Below are positions 1 to 10,616 of a DNA stretch of 64,000 bases, in pieces. This DNA comes from Gonocerus acuteangulatus (taxonomy: Eukaryota > Arthropoda > Insecta > Hemiptera > Coreidae): NCBI GenBank assembly GCA_946811695.1, contig OX328128.1, forward strand, positions 23,346,758 through 23,410,757, given 5' to 3'. The first letter of the stretch is position 1. Every line of letters begins with the position of its first letter. The notes beneath the pieces were generated by a model. The model was not told where the DNA came from. It did not search any database and saw nothing but the letters and a program-made list of their open reading frames with translations. The translations under genes and the position numbers were made by a program.

Positions 1-820
<820 letters not shown>

Positions 821-1302
821 CCGACTCGCAGGAACTGCGTCATCTTAGCGCGGTTACGTACATCTCGAATAAATGGAATAGATTAGCATCACAAATCACA
901 GGAAATTGACAGTAGCCAACTTACACTGAATTATACGGATAATTCTTAATTCTCATTCTTGAGAAAGGCTGAATAAGTCAATACAATTATGTACTGAAAA
1001 CGTACTTACTCTTCGACTACTGCTGAGAAGGCTCGATTCTAAACAACCAAAAATTAATTGTCATTTTAAGTATCTTGTTTTACTAGCAAATTCGTTTTAT
1101 TGTTATAATCAACTGTAAATTTGTGCTTTATGGCGAATAAAATTCAATTCTGTCGTGGGTTAAATCTTTCTATAAAATAAGAAATAACAATAACTTCAGT
1201 TGGAGGCTATGAGGAAGGTTATATAGACAGAATTCAAAACAAACTACGTCATCATGATTAGCCACAGCCATCTTGATTACCACAGCCACTCCAAATGTAT
1301 TA

Positions 1303-1375
1303 TTTTTTTATTTATTTATTTATCGCACCGCATCTATGGCGAAGTGCATAAAAATTTATTACTACAAAAACCTTT
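1303..1375 (-). mobile_element. Retroposed 3' tail inserted in Rep-A copy A
   Basis: Relative to copy B (around 35695), copy A has about 73 extra bases that start with (TTTA)n. Read on the minus strand this is a short unique sequence ending in (TAAA)n, as expected for a 5'-truncated LINE or SINE tail. The source element is not identified. Confidence 0.5.
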
Positions 1376-2155
1376 CACCGTTTCTTAGCTTATTATACTA
1401 CTATACTAATTTTATTAATAAATGCAATTTAAAACAAGAAACAACCAACTACAAAGTGAGATAAACAAAGAGAAAAACCGTTTCAATAGACTTTTTTAAC
1501 ACTTTTTAAGCTTTAAGCGCTTATATCTCTGATTGACGTCGCCCCATCGAATATTGCTTCAGAGCATTTTTTGTAGAGAATTTAGTAAGCATTCGAATGG
1601 TCACCTTCCACTTACCACGATTTCCCAACCGTTATCGAGATATTTACGAAAAATGTATAAAGATCCGAAAACTTTTCATGTCTATTAATAAAAAAAAAAA
1701 TCTTTTCGCATACTTACTTAACTCCAAATATAACCAACATTCAAATATATCAGCTGGAATTAATTTCCAAGATGTAGAAAATATTTCAACTGAATCCCGC
1801 GATTCTAAGTACCCACAAAAAAAAAATAATGACTTACCAAAACATTGATTCCACTTTTTTCAGGAACGGTTAGAGATATCGCCTTGAAAATGGTTTCATT
1901 CGTTTTCCTATGTTAAGCAACATATAAAACAAGTACCTGCAAGCATATATAGCATATACCTAAAAAACGTAAGCGTTACGAATTTTTTTGCGCGAATTTT
2001 GCCATAAACACTATCTTCCCGTAGGCGGATTCTGCTGTCTAACGAACTTGACCTTTCAAATCAGACGAAAGATTTTTGTACCAAATTTCATCAAAATCGG
2101 ACCATTTTTGAGCTTGCTAGAGCGCGAACAGACAAGCATATATATAAATATATAC

Positions 2156-2161
<6 letters not shown>

Positions 2162-2210
<49 letters not shown>
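2162..2210. repeat. (TA)n array in Rep-A
   Basis: Pure TA dinucleotides between the conserved left module (GAACAGACAAGCA) and right module (CAAATTTTAGCCACC) of Rep-A. Confidence 0.95.
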
Positions 2211-2212
<2 letters not shown>

Positions 2213-2439
2213 AATTTTAGCCACCTATATTTTCGAGATCTATAGGGTCTGAAACGAGAAAGTTTCTAGTCGGCACGTCCGTATCGCGTCATGAGGTCAA
2301 CCTCATAAGCGGGTTCTCCCTATGGAGATAGGTGAAAGTGTTCGCTACTATGGCAACTTCACTCTTCCCAGGTGGTACCTGTATGGTCCAATGAACCAAC
2401 ATCGTGATTCACATATAAACAGAGGTTTGGAAATGTCTG

Positions 2440-2810
2440 TAATATGCCATAAAGCCAATGGTTATCCACCAGATGTCATCAAATGATATTGTATAGTTTA
2501 TTGTTGTGTAAGTAAGAGAATATTGTGTTTATGTACTGGCTGCTGTCCATCAACAATTCCTTCATGTCATGTGGGATATTTAGTTTGTGCCGCCTTCTGC
2601 ATTCCGTAAGTAGGTGTTTTACAGTAAAGTCTCAATTGCATATATTACAGTTCGGTTTGTTAAGTCTTGTCATGAGGTATTCGTGTGTTAGTCTTGTGTG
2701 GCCAATTCGTAGTCGAGCAAGTACGACTTCTCCTCGTCTGTTGTCTCGGTAGCTGGATCTCCACTCCTGAGTAGCAGTTTTGACGACAAATTACGATATA
2801 AGGAATTAGA
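2440..2810 (-). mobile_element. Non-LTR retrotransposon 3' coding fragment
   Basis: The minus strand reads as the region just after RNase H in I/Jockey-type LINE ORF2. There is an RRGEVVLARLRIGHTRLTHEYL block, then a zinc-knuckle pattern C-N-I-C ... K-H-L-L-T-E-C, then a hydrophobic stretch near IPHDMKELLMDSSQY. One in-frame TGA separates the second knuckle cysteine from the histidine part, so it is a pseudogene. The same block recurs at 6.9, 25.1, 32.7, 50.8 and 54.1 kb, always on this strand. It is a 5'-truncated, decayed copy with no reverse transcriptase. Confidence 0.8.
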
Positions 2811-2891
2811 GAATAAAATCCTAAAAAACTTTCAAAACTCGGAATAATTTGTTCTGAGAAAGTTTCGCATAAATATGCGCCACAGTAATAG

Positions 2892-3049
2892 GCAGTTAGC
2901 AGTTGTTCTGTTATTTCTAACAGCTAATCATTATTAGCATTAGTAGTTTGAACATTTTACGGAAAATAGCGCTATTTTCCGTAAAATGTTCAAACTACTA
3001 ATGCTTATAATGATTAGCTGTTAGAAATAACAGAACAACTGCTAACTGC
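2892..3049. repeat. Perfect-type palindrome, 79-bp arms
   Basis: The arms meet at GGAAAATAGC|GCTATTTTCC (2970/2971) with no spacer and pair out to 2892/3049 with a single clear mismatch. It resembles a foldback MITE, but no convincing target duplication is visible. Confidence 0.85.
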
Positions 3050-3600
3050 TAATTCATATCGAACAGTTTCATAGAATGTTAGGAAGTACTAGGGCACGGT
3101 ATTAACAGAAAATGCTGGTTACTACATTCCGATTTCCTAAATTTATTTTTATAAATAAATTCCTTAGGTTGTACAAGAACCATATTATTAATATTTATTA
3201 TAATCTGTTAATTATAATTAACAGTATGCTATTAGTTATTAGCATAGTTAATATATTCAACGTTGTTTATCAATATTAATAAATTATTTTTTATTATTTG
3301 AAAAATAAAAAATGTATCTTGGATGTGACAACTCTGGAGAATGTGATTTGCTTATCAAACATTATGAAAATGTTTTACAATCTCTGCAATCTCAGATTCG
3401 CTTAGTCAAAGATACATTGTGGGTTTATTTAATTAAAATAAGGCGCTGCGAGATACTAAACATGTAAAACATTCTATATATTGCCTCCAGAATTAATTTA
3501 ATCTCCATTATTTTATATTATTTTGACTATGAATAACTCTACAAAATAAGACGGCTTATTATATCTTGTGTTAATTATTTATTTGAAGCACACACAAATA
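3050..3600. other. AT-rich stretch with small palindromes
   Basis: No gene is seen. It holds two adjacent 20-bp palindromes at 3205-3224 and 3226-3245 and another near 3138-3162. Confidence 0.5.
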
Positions 3601-3602
3601 TA

Positions 3603-4067
3603 CTGGGTGCTTCAAAAAAATGTATACACACTTTAAACTATCGTAGTTTTCCCACTCTACAAGGCTAATGTTATATTTCTTCGCCAGGTGGCAGCATAAT
3701 CGTCCCTCTATGTTATATTGTCAGTTGGAAGTTGTAATATCAACATGGCGGACGTACGTTTGAGTTTTGAAGATCGTAAGCAGGTTATTAAGTGGTACTG
3801 GAAGTTTGAGAATGTAAATGAAGTTCAAAGACAGTGGAGAAGGGAGTATGATAAAGAACCACATTCAAGATTAACAATACAGAACCACCGTAAAAAATGA
3901 GGTGTACAAACGTAAACCACGTAACCTAGACATTCTTTGGAATGAGATTCAAGCCGTGTGTAGAGAAATCTCATTGGACGTTTTGAAACGATGTACAGAA
4001 TCCACGAGTGGTGACTCGTACTCAGAATTGTATTGATGCTGCAGGTCACCAATTTGAACAGTATTAA
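3603..4067 (+). pseudogene. Internally deleted mariner-like transposase
   Basis: The left end TACTGGGTGCTTCAAAAAAA looks like a mariner terminus after a TA. From ATG 3745, MADVRLSFEDRK...WYWKFENVNEVQRQWR is the mariner N-terminal helix-turn-helix region. After about residue 50 of this frame, the sequence jumps to the family's C-terminal end: DILWNEIQAVCREISLDVL, then after a frameshift C-I-D-A-A-G-H-Q-F-E-Q-Y and a stop at 4065. The whole DDE/DDD catalytic core is missing, so it is a non-autonomous deletion derivative. The right terminus is not seen; a (TA)n array starts 34 bases after the stop. Confidence 0.8.
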
Positions 4068-4098
4068 CGTTTGTTATTTATGTTTCATTTCTAATTTC

Positions 4099-4100
<2 letters not shown>

Positions 4101-4151
<51 letters not shown>
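4101..4151. repeat. (TA)n array
   Basis: Pure TA array just downstream of the deleted mariner copy. Confidence 0.95.
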
Positions 4152-4153
<2 letters not shown>

Positions 4154-4949
4154 CTATATATTACATCCTCTGTTCCAAATTTAAACGAAATTAATGTATT
4201 GTGGTTCAAATAAATAACTCATCTCTGGAAAATCGTTGTTGAGCACACATAATCAGAAGTCTTGTTTTTCCAAAATTTTTCAACAATAAATAAAGGTATA
4301 CCTGTAAACCTAAGCCGTGAATCCATTGACGTGAATCCATTGATTAACGATTTTTTGGGCAACCTATTGTTGTGCCATATTTAGAGGAAACAGATATATG
4401 TGCGTTCATATATAAATATATATATATCTTTTCTATAGGTGTTATAGGTTTCTTCTATTTTTCCGTTCCATGTCAATACTAACGACCGACGGATTGACGT
4501 CATAATCAGATGGTACTCTCAATAACAACAAGATGTCCTTCTTGTGCTGTCCCAGCTCCATCATTCTGTAACGTAGTGCTATAATTTAAAAAAAAAAATT
4601 AACGATATTAGCAATTTATTAGTTATTATTCTTGTGTAGAACAATCTGCTGAAGCATAAATTAGTTACTATGAGTTTCCAATTGAAGAAATATGCAAGAA
4701 ACCGGTCGATGTTCGAGCTTGGCAACTCCTTTATTTGCTGAAGCTAATGTATTCAGTGCTTTAAGGCTTAAACACTGTCCACTACGCATGGTGCAGGTAA
4801 CAGTGACGTAGCCACTTAGAGATACTAATTATGCATGCGGGTGGTCTAGCGGTTTCTTCTCCTACCTCTATGCAGTCATCATAACCTCTTAACACTCAAT
4901 GTACAAGCCAGCAAAATTAAATAAATGATTTTACAACATTGTTTTTAGC
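4152..4949. other. Unassigned AT-rich stretch
   Basis: No coding signal. Around 4838 there is a weak tRNA A-box-like string (GTGGTCTAGCGG) without a clear B box, possibly an eroded SINE. Confidence 0.4.
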
Positions 4950-4954
4950 ATGGA

Positions 4955-5045
4955 TATGCTTTAGCGATGACTAAACTGAAAAAAAAGCGTTACAAAAAAG
5001 TGTCTGCTGGCGTTCGCGCATGCGCAGTGTCCATGTACGATAGAG
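4955..5045 (+). repeat. Dispersed repeat shared with 50.4 kb
   Basis: About 90 bases starting ATGCTTTAGCGATGACTA and containing GTTCGCGCATGC recur at about 50405-50485 with roughly a dozen differences. Short reading frames across it are incidental. Confidence 0.7.
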
Positions 5046-5195
5046 GAGACTGTATGTTATACAGTACATTAATAGGTTTTAATTTCATTGTAATTTCAGC
5101 AAAAGGCTCTAAACGATTTTTTTTATCCGATATATTGGCACCCTATTCTAAAACTGTTTTGTCTGGAGTGTTTTAAGGCATTTTGAAAAAAAATT

Positions 5196-5682
5196 TCAAC
5201 TCGTTGGAACTGCGCCATCTTAGCGTGGATCCGTTTATATCCCTAAGGGAATAAGAAACAGTTACTGATAGGGTTTGATTTTTCGTTAAAAATATAAATT
5301 AAAAACTCAAATAGAAAGAAGTTTAATGTACCAAAGGAAGCTGACACTATCCTAAGAGCAAATGACTCCTCTGCCTTCTCACTCTAGTAAAACACTATTA
5401 CCAATAACTTTCTCATTTTCTTGCCTTCTTTTACTAAAATAATAATTTCTCTGGTAAATGTAATTTATGTGATGGGATGTAAACAAAAAACATCCATTTA
5501 AAAAAAAGAGTTGCACAAAGACGAAAGTCCGTTCAAAAAACAAAACCAACACATTCAAAGTTTAAGCACCTATTTTGAACATTTAATGGAAATTTGAATG
5601 GTCACTATCCACTTACTACGATTTCCTAAGCCTTTGCGAGATATTTACAAAAATATACGAATGCCCCAAAACCTTTCTTGCC

Positions 5683-5713
<31 letters not shown>

Positions 5714-5840
5714 AGAATACTACTTTAACTCTAAATATATATAAAAAAAATAAAACATCTTAGTTTATATAAATTCCAAAAATGTAGAAAATATTTCAAT
5801 CGACTCCAAGATTCTAAATACCCAAACAGCAAATGAGCTA
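5196..5840 (+). mobile_element. Rep-A, diverged partial copy
   Basis: It begins with a degenerate Rep-A start (GGAACTGCGCCATCTTAGCG). Later parts include GAATGGTCACTATCCACTTA and AGATATTTACAAAAATAT, matching the middle of copies A and B. The 3' half with the (TA)n array is absent. Confidence 0.65.
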
Positions 5841-6115
5841 CATGAAGTGAACACATAAATAAATAAATATAGTTTATGCTTATTTTTATGTTTATCGTTA
5901 TTTATCATATAAAGCTCGAGAACATTAACATTCATATGTATTTCAATGAATTCGACGCTTATAAATATCTAGACAGCTTTATTAGGCATAAATAATTAAC
6001 ATAATATTATCATATTTATCTTGTTAGCTATAATGTTTACAGATTTCTAGACATCTTTACTACACACACATTAAATGTTTTCTTTTATTTTTAACAATTG
6101 AATTCTTTCAATATA

Positions 6116-6120
<5 letters not shown>

Positions 6121-6168
<48 letters not shown>
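6121..6168. repeat. (TA)n array
   Basis: Pure AT dinucleotides ending at a short A run before a SINE-like segment. Confidence 0.95.
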
Positions 6169-6174
<6 letters not shown>

Positions 6175-6179
6175 AAAAA

Positions 6180-6518
6180 TCAGTCCCATAACAGGCACGT
6201 GGGCCCTGAGGGGCAGATACTATAGAGGTATCTGATTCATGACCATACGGCAAACTAGGGACATAGTGTGGTCAGTACTATGCTCCAGCCGCCTTATTTT
6301 CCCCTTGACTGCTTCGACTGCCTAGAGTCATTAGCACCCAACGTACCCATTATTAAATTAATTAAAGGCTGGGTTGGCCTAAGGACGGTCAGGGAGGCCG
6401 AATTCAACCCATGAACGAAGACACTAGAAGAAAAAATCTTTTATTACAATGCTCGGATTTGAACTCAGGCCTTCAGCTTATTAGTCCAGTGCTCTACCAC
6501 TGAGCTAACTTCGCCCCC
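6180..6518 (-). mobile_element. tRNA-derived SINE
   Basis: On the minus strand the head at 6518-6440 has a tRNA A box (TTAGCTCAGTGGTAGAG) and a B box-like GAGTTCAAATCC. It is followed by a tRNA-unrelated body that shares TCTAGTGTCTTC and GGCCTCCCTG with the SINE at 14488. RNA polymerase III promoter boxes are expected within the head. Confidence 0.75.
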
Positions 6519-6602
6519 ATATATATATACCCGCCCAAAGAGCCTCAGAATTTTAAAGTAAATACAGAAAAATGCCCGACTCGCAGGAACTGTCATTTGG
6601 AA

Positions 6603-7306
6603 AACTTATTTTATTTATTTATTTATGTGGTTTTAGAGCTAGCAACTAGGCGATTAGTTCTATAAACACGTAGAGTGCAAACAAAATAAAAGGTCTAGCA
6701 CATCAAAAATAAAACATTTAAATAAAAAATTAAATAACTGAGTCTATCAACATTAATACTATACAAGACAAAAAAAAAAAAAAAAGAAAAAGAAAAAGAA
6801 AGGCAAAAAGAGAAAAAAATAGAATAATAAAAATACCAAACATGAAGGTCAATAAAATGAAAAACAGGTAAGCAATAAATTATTTTTAACTAAATCTTTT
6901 CGCTTTATTTTGTACAAATAAAATTGAATTATAAAATCAATTTTAACATATTTAAAATTTTTCATTTTTGCTATATTCCTTCATATATGTTTATCTGTTT
7001 TAAAAAGTCTAAAATAATAGATATGTGTGGGCTACCATCTGTCAAAAGTTCGTACATATCACGTGGTATGTTGATGTTTTCACGTTTCCTGCAGTCTGTC
7101 AGTAAGTGTTTTACAGTTAATGTCTTATTGCATTCTGTACATAGTGGTATGTCTTGTTTTCTCATCAAGTAAGAGTGGGTTAGTAGTGTATGTCCTATTC
7201 TAAGTCTTGTAAGGACTACTTCTTCTCTCCGGCAGCTTCTATTGGAAAACATACAATAGAATCCGTTATTTTTTGTCTTAAAGTTTCGAGAAAAATGTAA
7301 ATTCAT
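6603..7306 (-). mobile_element. Non-LTR retrotransposon 3' end
   Basis: The best-preserved LINE tail of the left half. The minus strand frame 7306-6971 encodes CRREEVVLTRLRIGHTLLTH, the zinc knuckle C-T-E-C ... K-H-L-L-T-D-C, then IPRDMYELLTDGSP and a terminal leucine-rich helix before the stop. A roughly 360-base 3' untranslated segment follows and ends in (TAAA)n at 6603-6620, so the 3' end is probably complete. It is truncated 5' of the knuckle: no reverse transcriptase or endonuclease is present. I/Jockey-type by this arrangement. Confidence 0.85.
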
Positions 7307-7499
7307 CTTAAAACGTAAAATGAAGTCTCAAAGCGAAGCATGATCTTAGGCTCTACAACAAAAAACTGACAGTAACCTAAGCAAAAATTACTTCTCCGAG
7401 AGAGATCACTTTAATAAAATACGCACAAGAACCTTATTTGTAGAAAATTTTAAAAATAAACCTAACCGGTTTCGAAATACGGTTTCGTATATCGGCATA

Positions 7500-7840
7500 T
7501 CGCCAAAAGTCCGAAGAAAATTTTGTTTTTGCTTCAATTTTCCTTAACAAAGGTTATAGATATATCCATGGAAATGGCTTTATTACATTTATTTTTCACG
7601 CCCTTTACTTGTATTTTTGTACAAAAATTTATTAAAAATTGTCCATTTTTGAGAGAAATTTCTGAGCGAAGTGACAAAACTGATTTGTATACATGTACGT
7701 ACAAACAAATCTATCCACTCTTTTTTTTTTTTTGTGTTCCCTGGGTTCTGAAATGTAAAATTTTCTTATCGACACTTCCATATTCCATGCGGTCAACCTC
7801 CCGAGCGGTGTTCCTCCCTATAGGGTGAATGAGAAAATAC
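7500..7840 (+). mobile_element. Rep-A 3' half, no TA array
   Basis: Matches the Rep-A right half: ATTGTCCATTTTTGAGAG, then GGGTTCTGAAATGTAAAATT, GCGGTCAACCTC and TCCTCCCTATAGGG. A T run stands where other copies carry (TA)n. Confidence 0.65.
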
Positions 7841-8765
7841 GCTAGGAGAAATAAAATACCTAGTGCTATCTCGGAATTTTGTAAAACATCCAGCACACCT
7901 TAGAATTCTACTTGTACAAATTCTTTGGATTAAAAAAAAAAACTATTCCAGGCGCCATTTGTAAGGTAGTCTAGTATGGCACTAGACCAGGTGGTTCTCC
8001 TGGGAAAGAAATCCTTAATCTACCATCTAAAATTTTTTATAGACATTTTGATCCGAATCCCCCCTCTCCCACTCTATTTCTCTCTTTTTCTCCATACCTC
8101 TCCCACCCCTCCCTCAACAAACCTTCACACCAGGTGTCCTGCGTTACCTCATACCTAACTACGGTACGCTCGTAGTCATTAAGAGGTGTATAGTAAGCAG
8201 CGCATTGATGGATTGGAAATGTTCCCATTAATGAAATATCCCAGAACTCGTTACACTAGTTGTAGCTCTCCTTTCATTGATCAGGTGTCTAACGGATTCA
8301 ACTAGTAGTAAGTTGAAGTAATTATTTTTAAAATATTCAAGAAACGTTAATGAGAATTTATAGAGCTAATTAAATGTTTAATTGACATTTTCTCAACCTT
8401 ATTCTTCTTAATAAATAAACATATTCACGTAATATTTTAGATTCTCCATACAGAGAAAACGCGCTTATGAGGTTGGCCTCATGAAGCAATCCGGAAGTAT
8501 AACGGAGAAATGTCCAGTTTTCAGATTACGGAGAACAAAAATAAATGAGCAGAATTATTAATGAAAAAAAATAATATATAATTGCAGAGTAACCCCTCCT
8601 ATCAAGATGGACCAATTGTGCTGGTTAACTTTTACGTTCAATTTTTGTTATCGGAATGATTTAGGCATATCTTACAGTAACAAAAGAATAAAAAAAAAAA
8701 AAAAACATAAACGGTGGTGGTTATTGTCTACATATAACATTTAAAGAATATAGTTTTGGGCATCT
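7841..8765. other. Mostly unassigned
   Basis: No gene is seen. 8460-8505 contains a minus-oriented Rep-A tail (CGCTTATGAGGTTGGCCTCATGA). Confidence 0.4.
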
Positions 8766-9227
8766 ATACATTAATTTTCCACAGGGTTTACCCCTTATTG
8801 GAGTCACTTTTCAAGGGGTAAGTTGTTTTATTGAAGTTGAAACTAATTAAAAATGTGATTAGATATTTTTAGAGATAATTCAAAGTAAAAATAATCTAAT
8901 CAAATATTTGATATTTTTATCACATACAGAAGGGTTCTCTGAGTTTGCACTCATGAAAGATGTTTTAAAAAATGTCTTCAAATCTTCATTGAACAAATAT
9001 ATCAATGAAGATTTGAAGACATTTTTTAAACATCTTTCATGAGTGCAAACTCAGAGAACCCTTCTGTATGTGATAAAAATATCAAATATTTGATTAGATT
9101 ATTTTTACTTTGAATTATCACTAAAAATATCTAATCACATTTTTAATTAGTTTCAACTTCAATAAAACAACTTACCCCTTGAAAAGTGACTCGAATAAGG
9201 GGTAAACCCTGTGGAAAATTAATGTAT
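8766..9227. repeat. Long inverted repeat, ~226-bp arms
   Basis: Arms 8766-8992 and 9002-9227 are nearly identical reverse complements around a 9-base loop. The visible differences are one single-base indel in a T run and a few substitutions. The right arm continues without a break into a dispersed repeat also present at 60892-61298, where no left arm exists. The left arm is therefore an inverted duplication specific to this locus. Confidence 0.95.
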
Positions 9228-9503
9228 TCAACATCCGGTAATGAACTCGTCCCTAGAATGATATTTCCCAAAGGGGGGGGGGGGCGAGGAATTTAATAGA
9301 AATCCAACTCCAGGTTGAAGAAACTTCTCCAGCTGCTTCCTAAGTCGGCGTGCAGAAGCCTCGCGTGGCTTTATTGAAAGTTTATCTTCTCTCACTAATT
9401 TTCCTCTTAACTTAGCACGGAACTTGGTGCGGTTTGTCTTTCCTAACAAGGAGTCATCATTATTTATAATTTCCTTAATTATATAATTAATATGATTTAA
9501 TTA
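9228..9503 (-). CDS. Conserved two-copy reading frame, unknown
   Basis: The minus strand is open from a stop near 9504 without an ATG. The central part reads KTNRTKFRAKLRGKLVRED, KLSIKPREASARRLRKQLEK and FLQPGVGFLLNS, and is rich in Lys and Arg. The same peptide is open at 61020-61285. The copies differ by a 6-base in-frame indel near the N-terminal side and by the length of a G run at the C-terminal side. It lies in a dispersed repeat, so it may be an exon piece carried by a transposon. The family is not recognised and no function is proposed. Confidence 0.45.
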
Positions 9504-9510
9504 GTCATAT

Positions 9511-10399
9511 TGTTCTGCTTCAATATTTGCGGCAACAAATACACTCTATGTCTCACAACACTACAAGCAGAAATCCTACTTTTTAGGTTGACCTAATGTA
9601 AATATGGAACATGGTTCTTGGGCGGAATTCAGGTGCAAAGAAAATGGTAACGCTCACGTTTCCTAGGATTTCCTAGGAAATATAAACGTTACTTGGAAAC
9701 GATAAGATTCCATCCGGTGTTTACCCTTTGCCTCGAAAAAAAATTATGTTCTATAATTACATATTTTCTTTTGTTGTCATTTATTTTTCACTAACGTAGA
9801 TAAACAAAAATATATTTCATGTTTCATGGCACATCTCTAATACATAAAATCGCTTTTTGATAAACAACTACTAAAAGGTAGAAATTAAAAGTTTTGAAAA
9901 ATTTAGAATAAAAATAGTTAACATTTTTCCTTTAATGGAACGAATTAAAAGCTTCCAAATCATCCGTATGAGAAGGCGTTATCTCTCTCAAAAACAGCTT
10001 TGAATTTAATTGGCTTCTGATTGGGAGGGAGGTGGATTTTGAATAATTGCTGTAATCCACACTTAATTAATTAATTATATCATATATTATTAACTTTTGA
10101 AAATGAATAGGCACAAATATAATATTTTTTAAATATAATTTGACATTTATATTTTCGGCTTTAAGATTCAACAAATGACTAATTCATTCCTGTTTAGGTT
10201 GCTAAAAGAAATATTATGTTATCTTTTATTGAAATGTATACGTTCAAATAAAAATAATGACTAGCGTCATTAAAAGAAATAGTGAACCTATTAATAACAT
10301 ATTGACGATAAAAACAATCACCAATGACAACCGATTACACACGAAAAAAAAAGTTTAGACACAGGGAGCAGACCATGTTCACTATATGTTTTTGGGGTA
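9511..10399. other. AT-rich stretch, nothing recognised
   Basis: No coding, tRNA-like or repeat structure is evident apart from short A/T runs. Confidence 0.45.
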
Positions 10400-10616
10400 A
10401 GAAACATTGTTAGTTGTTATGCCTTGCCCTATATAGGTCGTTAGTAAATAAAAACACGCATCGACTTCTGGGCTATTAGCGCCGACATCCCTGGTGCGGC
10501 GAGGAATTTTCCCAACGAGCCGTGAGATGGGAAAATTCGGGTCCCCGGAAGGACTCGAATCCACGTTTTCCCGCATATAAATCTAAGGCGTTAGCCACTA
10601 GACCACACGGAGACCC
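10400..10616 (-). mobile_element. tRNA-derived SINE, second head type
   Basis: Minus strand 10616-10539 folds like a tRNA. The acceptor arm GGGTCTC pairs with GGGACCC through 7 bp including one G-T, the A box is GTGGTCTAGTGGCTAACGC, and the B box is GGATTCGAGTCC. A non-tRNA body follows to about 10400, so a SINE is preferred to a tRNA gene. A related head is at 37161-37236. Confidence 0.7.

Larger units (their letters stand above)
821..2340 (+). mobile_element. Rep-A dispersed repeat, copy A
   Basis: Non-coding dispersed repeat of about 1.5 kb, collinear with the copy at 35233-36640. Both begin with GACTCGCAGGAACT followed by TTAGCGCGGTTAC, and both contain the module ATCAAAATCGG...GAACAGACAA, then a (TA)n array, then ATCTATAGGGTCTGAAACG and AGGTCAACCTC. 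Copy B ends GTAACCGCGCTAA, the reverse complement of the subterminal start, which hints at a DNA transposon. No coding capacity is visible and the superfamily is unassigned. Copy A carries an extra insertion at about 1303-1375 that copy B lacks. Confidence 0.8.

Noticed and set aside
1988..2245. Poly(Ile-Tyr) proteins across TA arrays
   Set aside because: Alternating Ile-Tyr is just the translation of (TA)n and recurs at every array.
10539..10616. Functional tRNA gene on the minus strand
   Set aside because: The acceptor stem is good, but a related decayed head at 37.2 kb and an attached non-tRNA body favour a SINE; the anticodon arm is not convincing.
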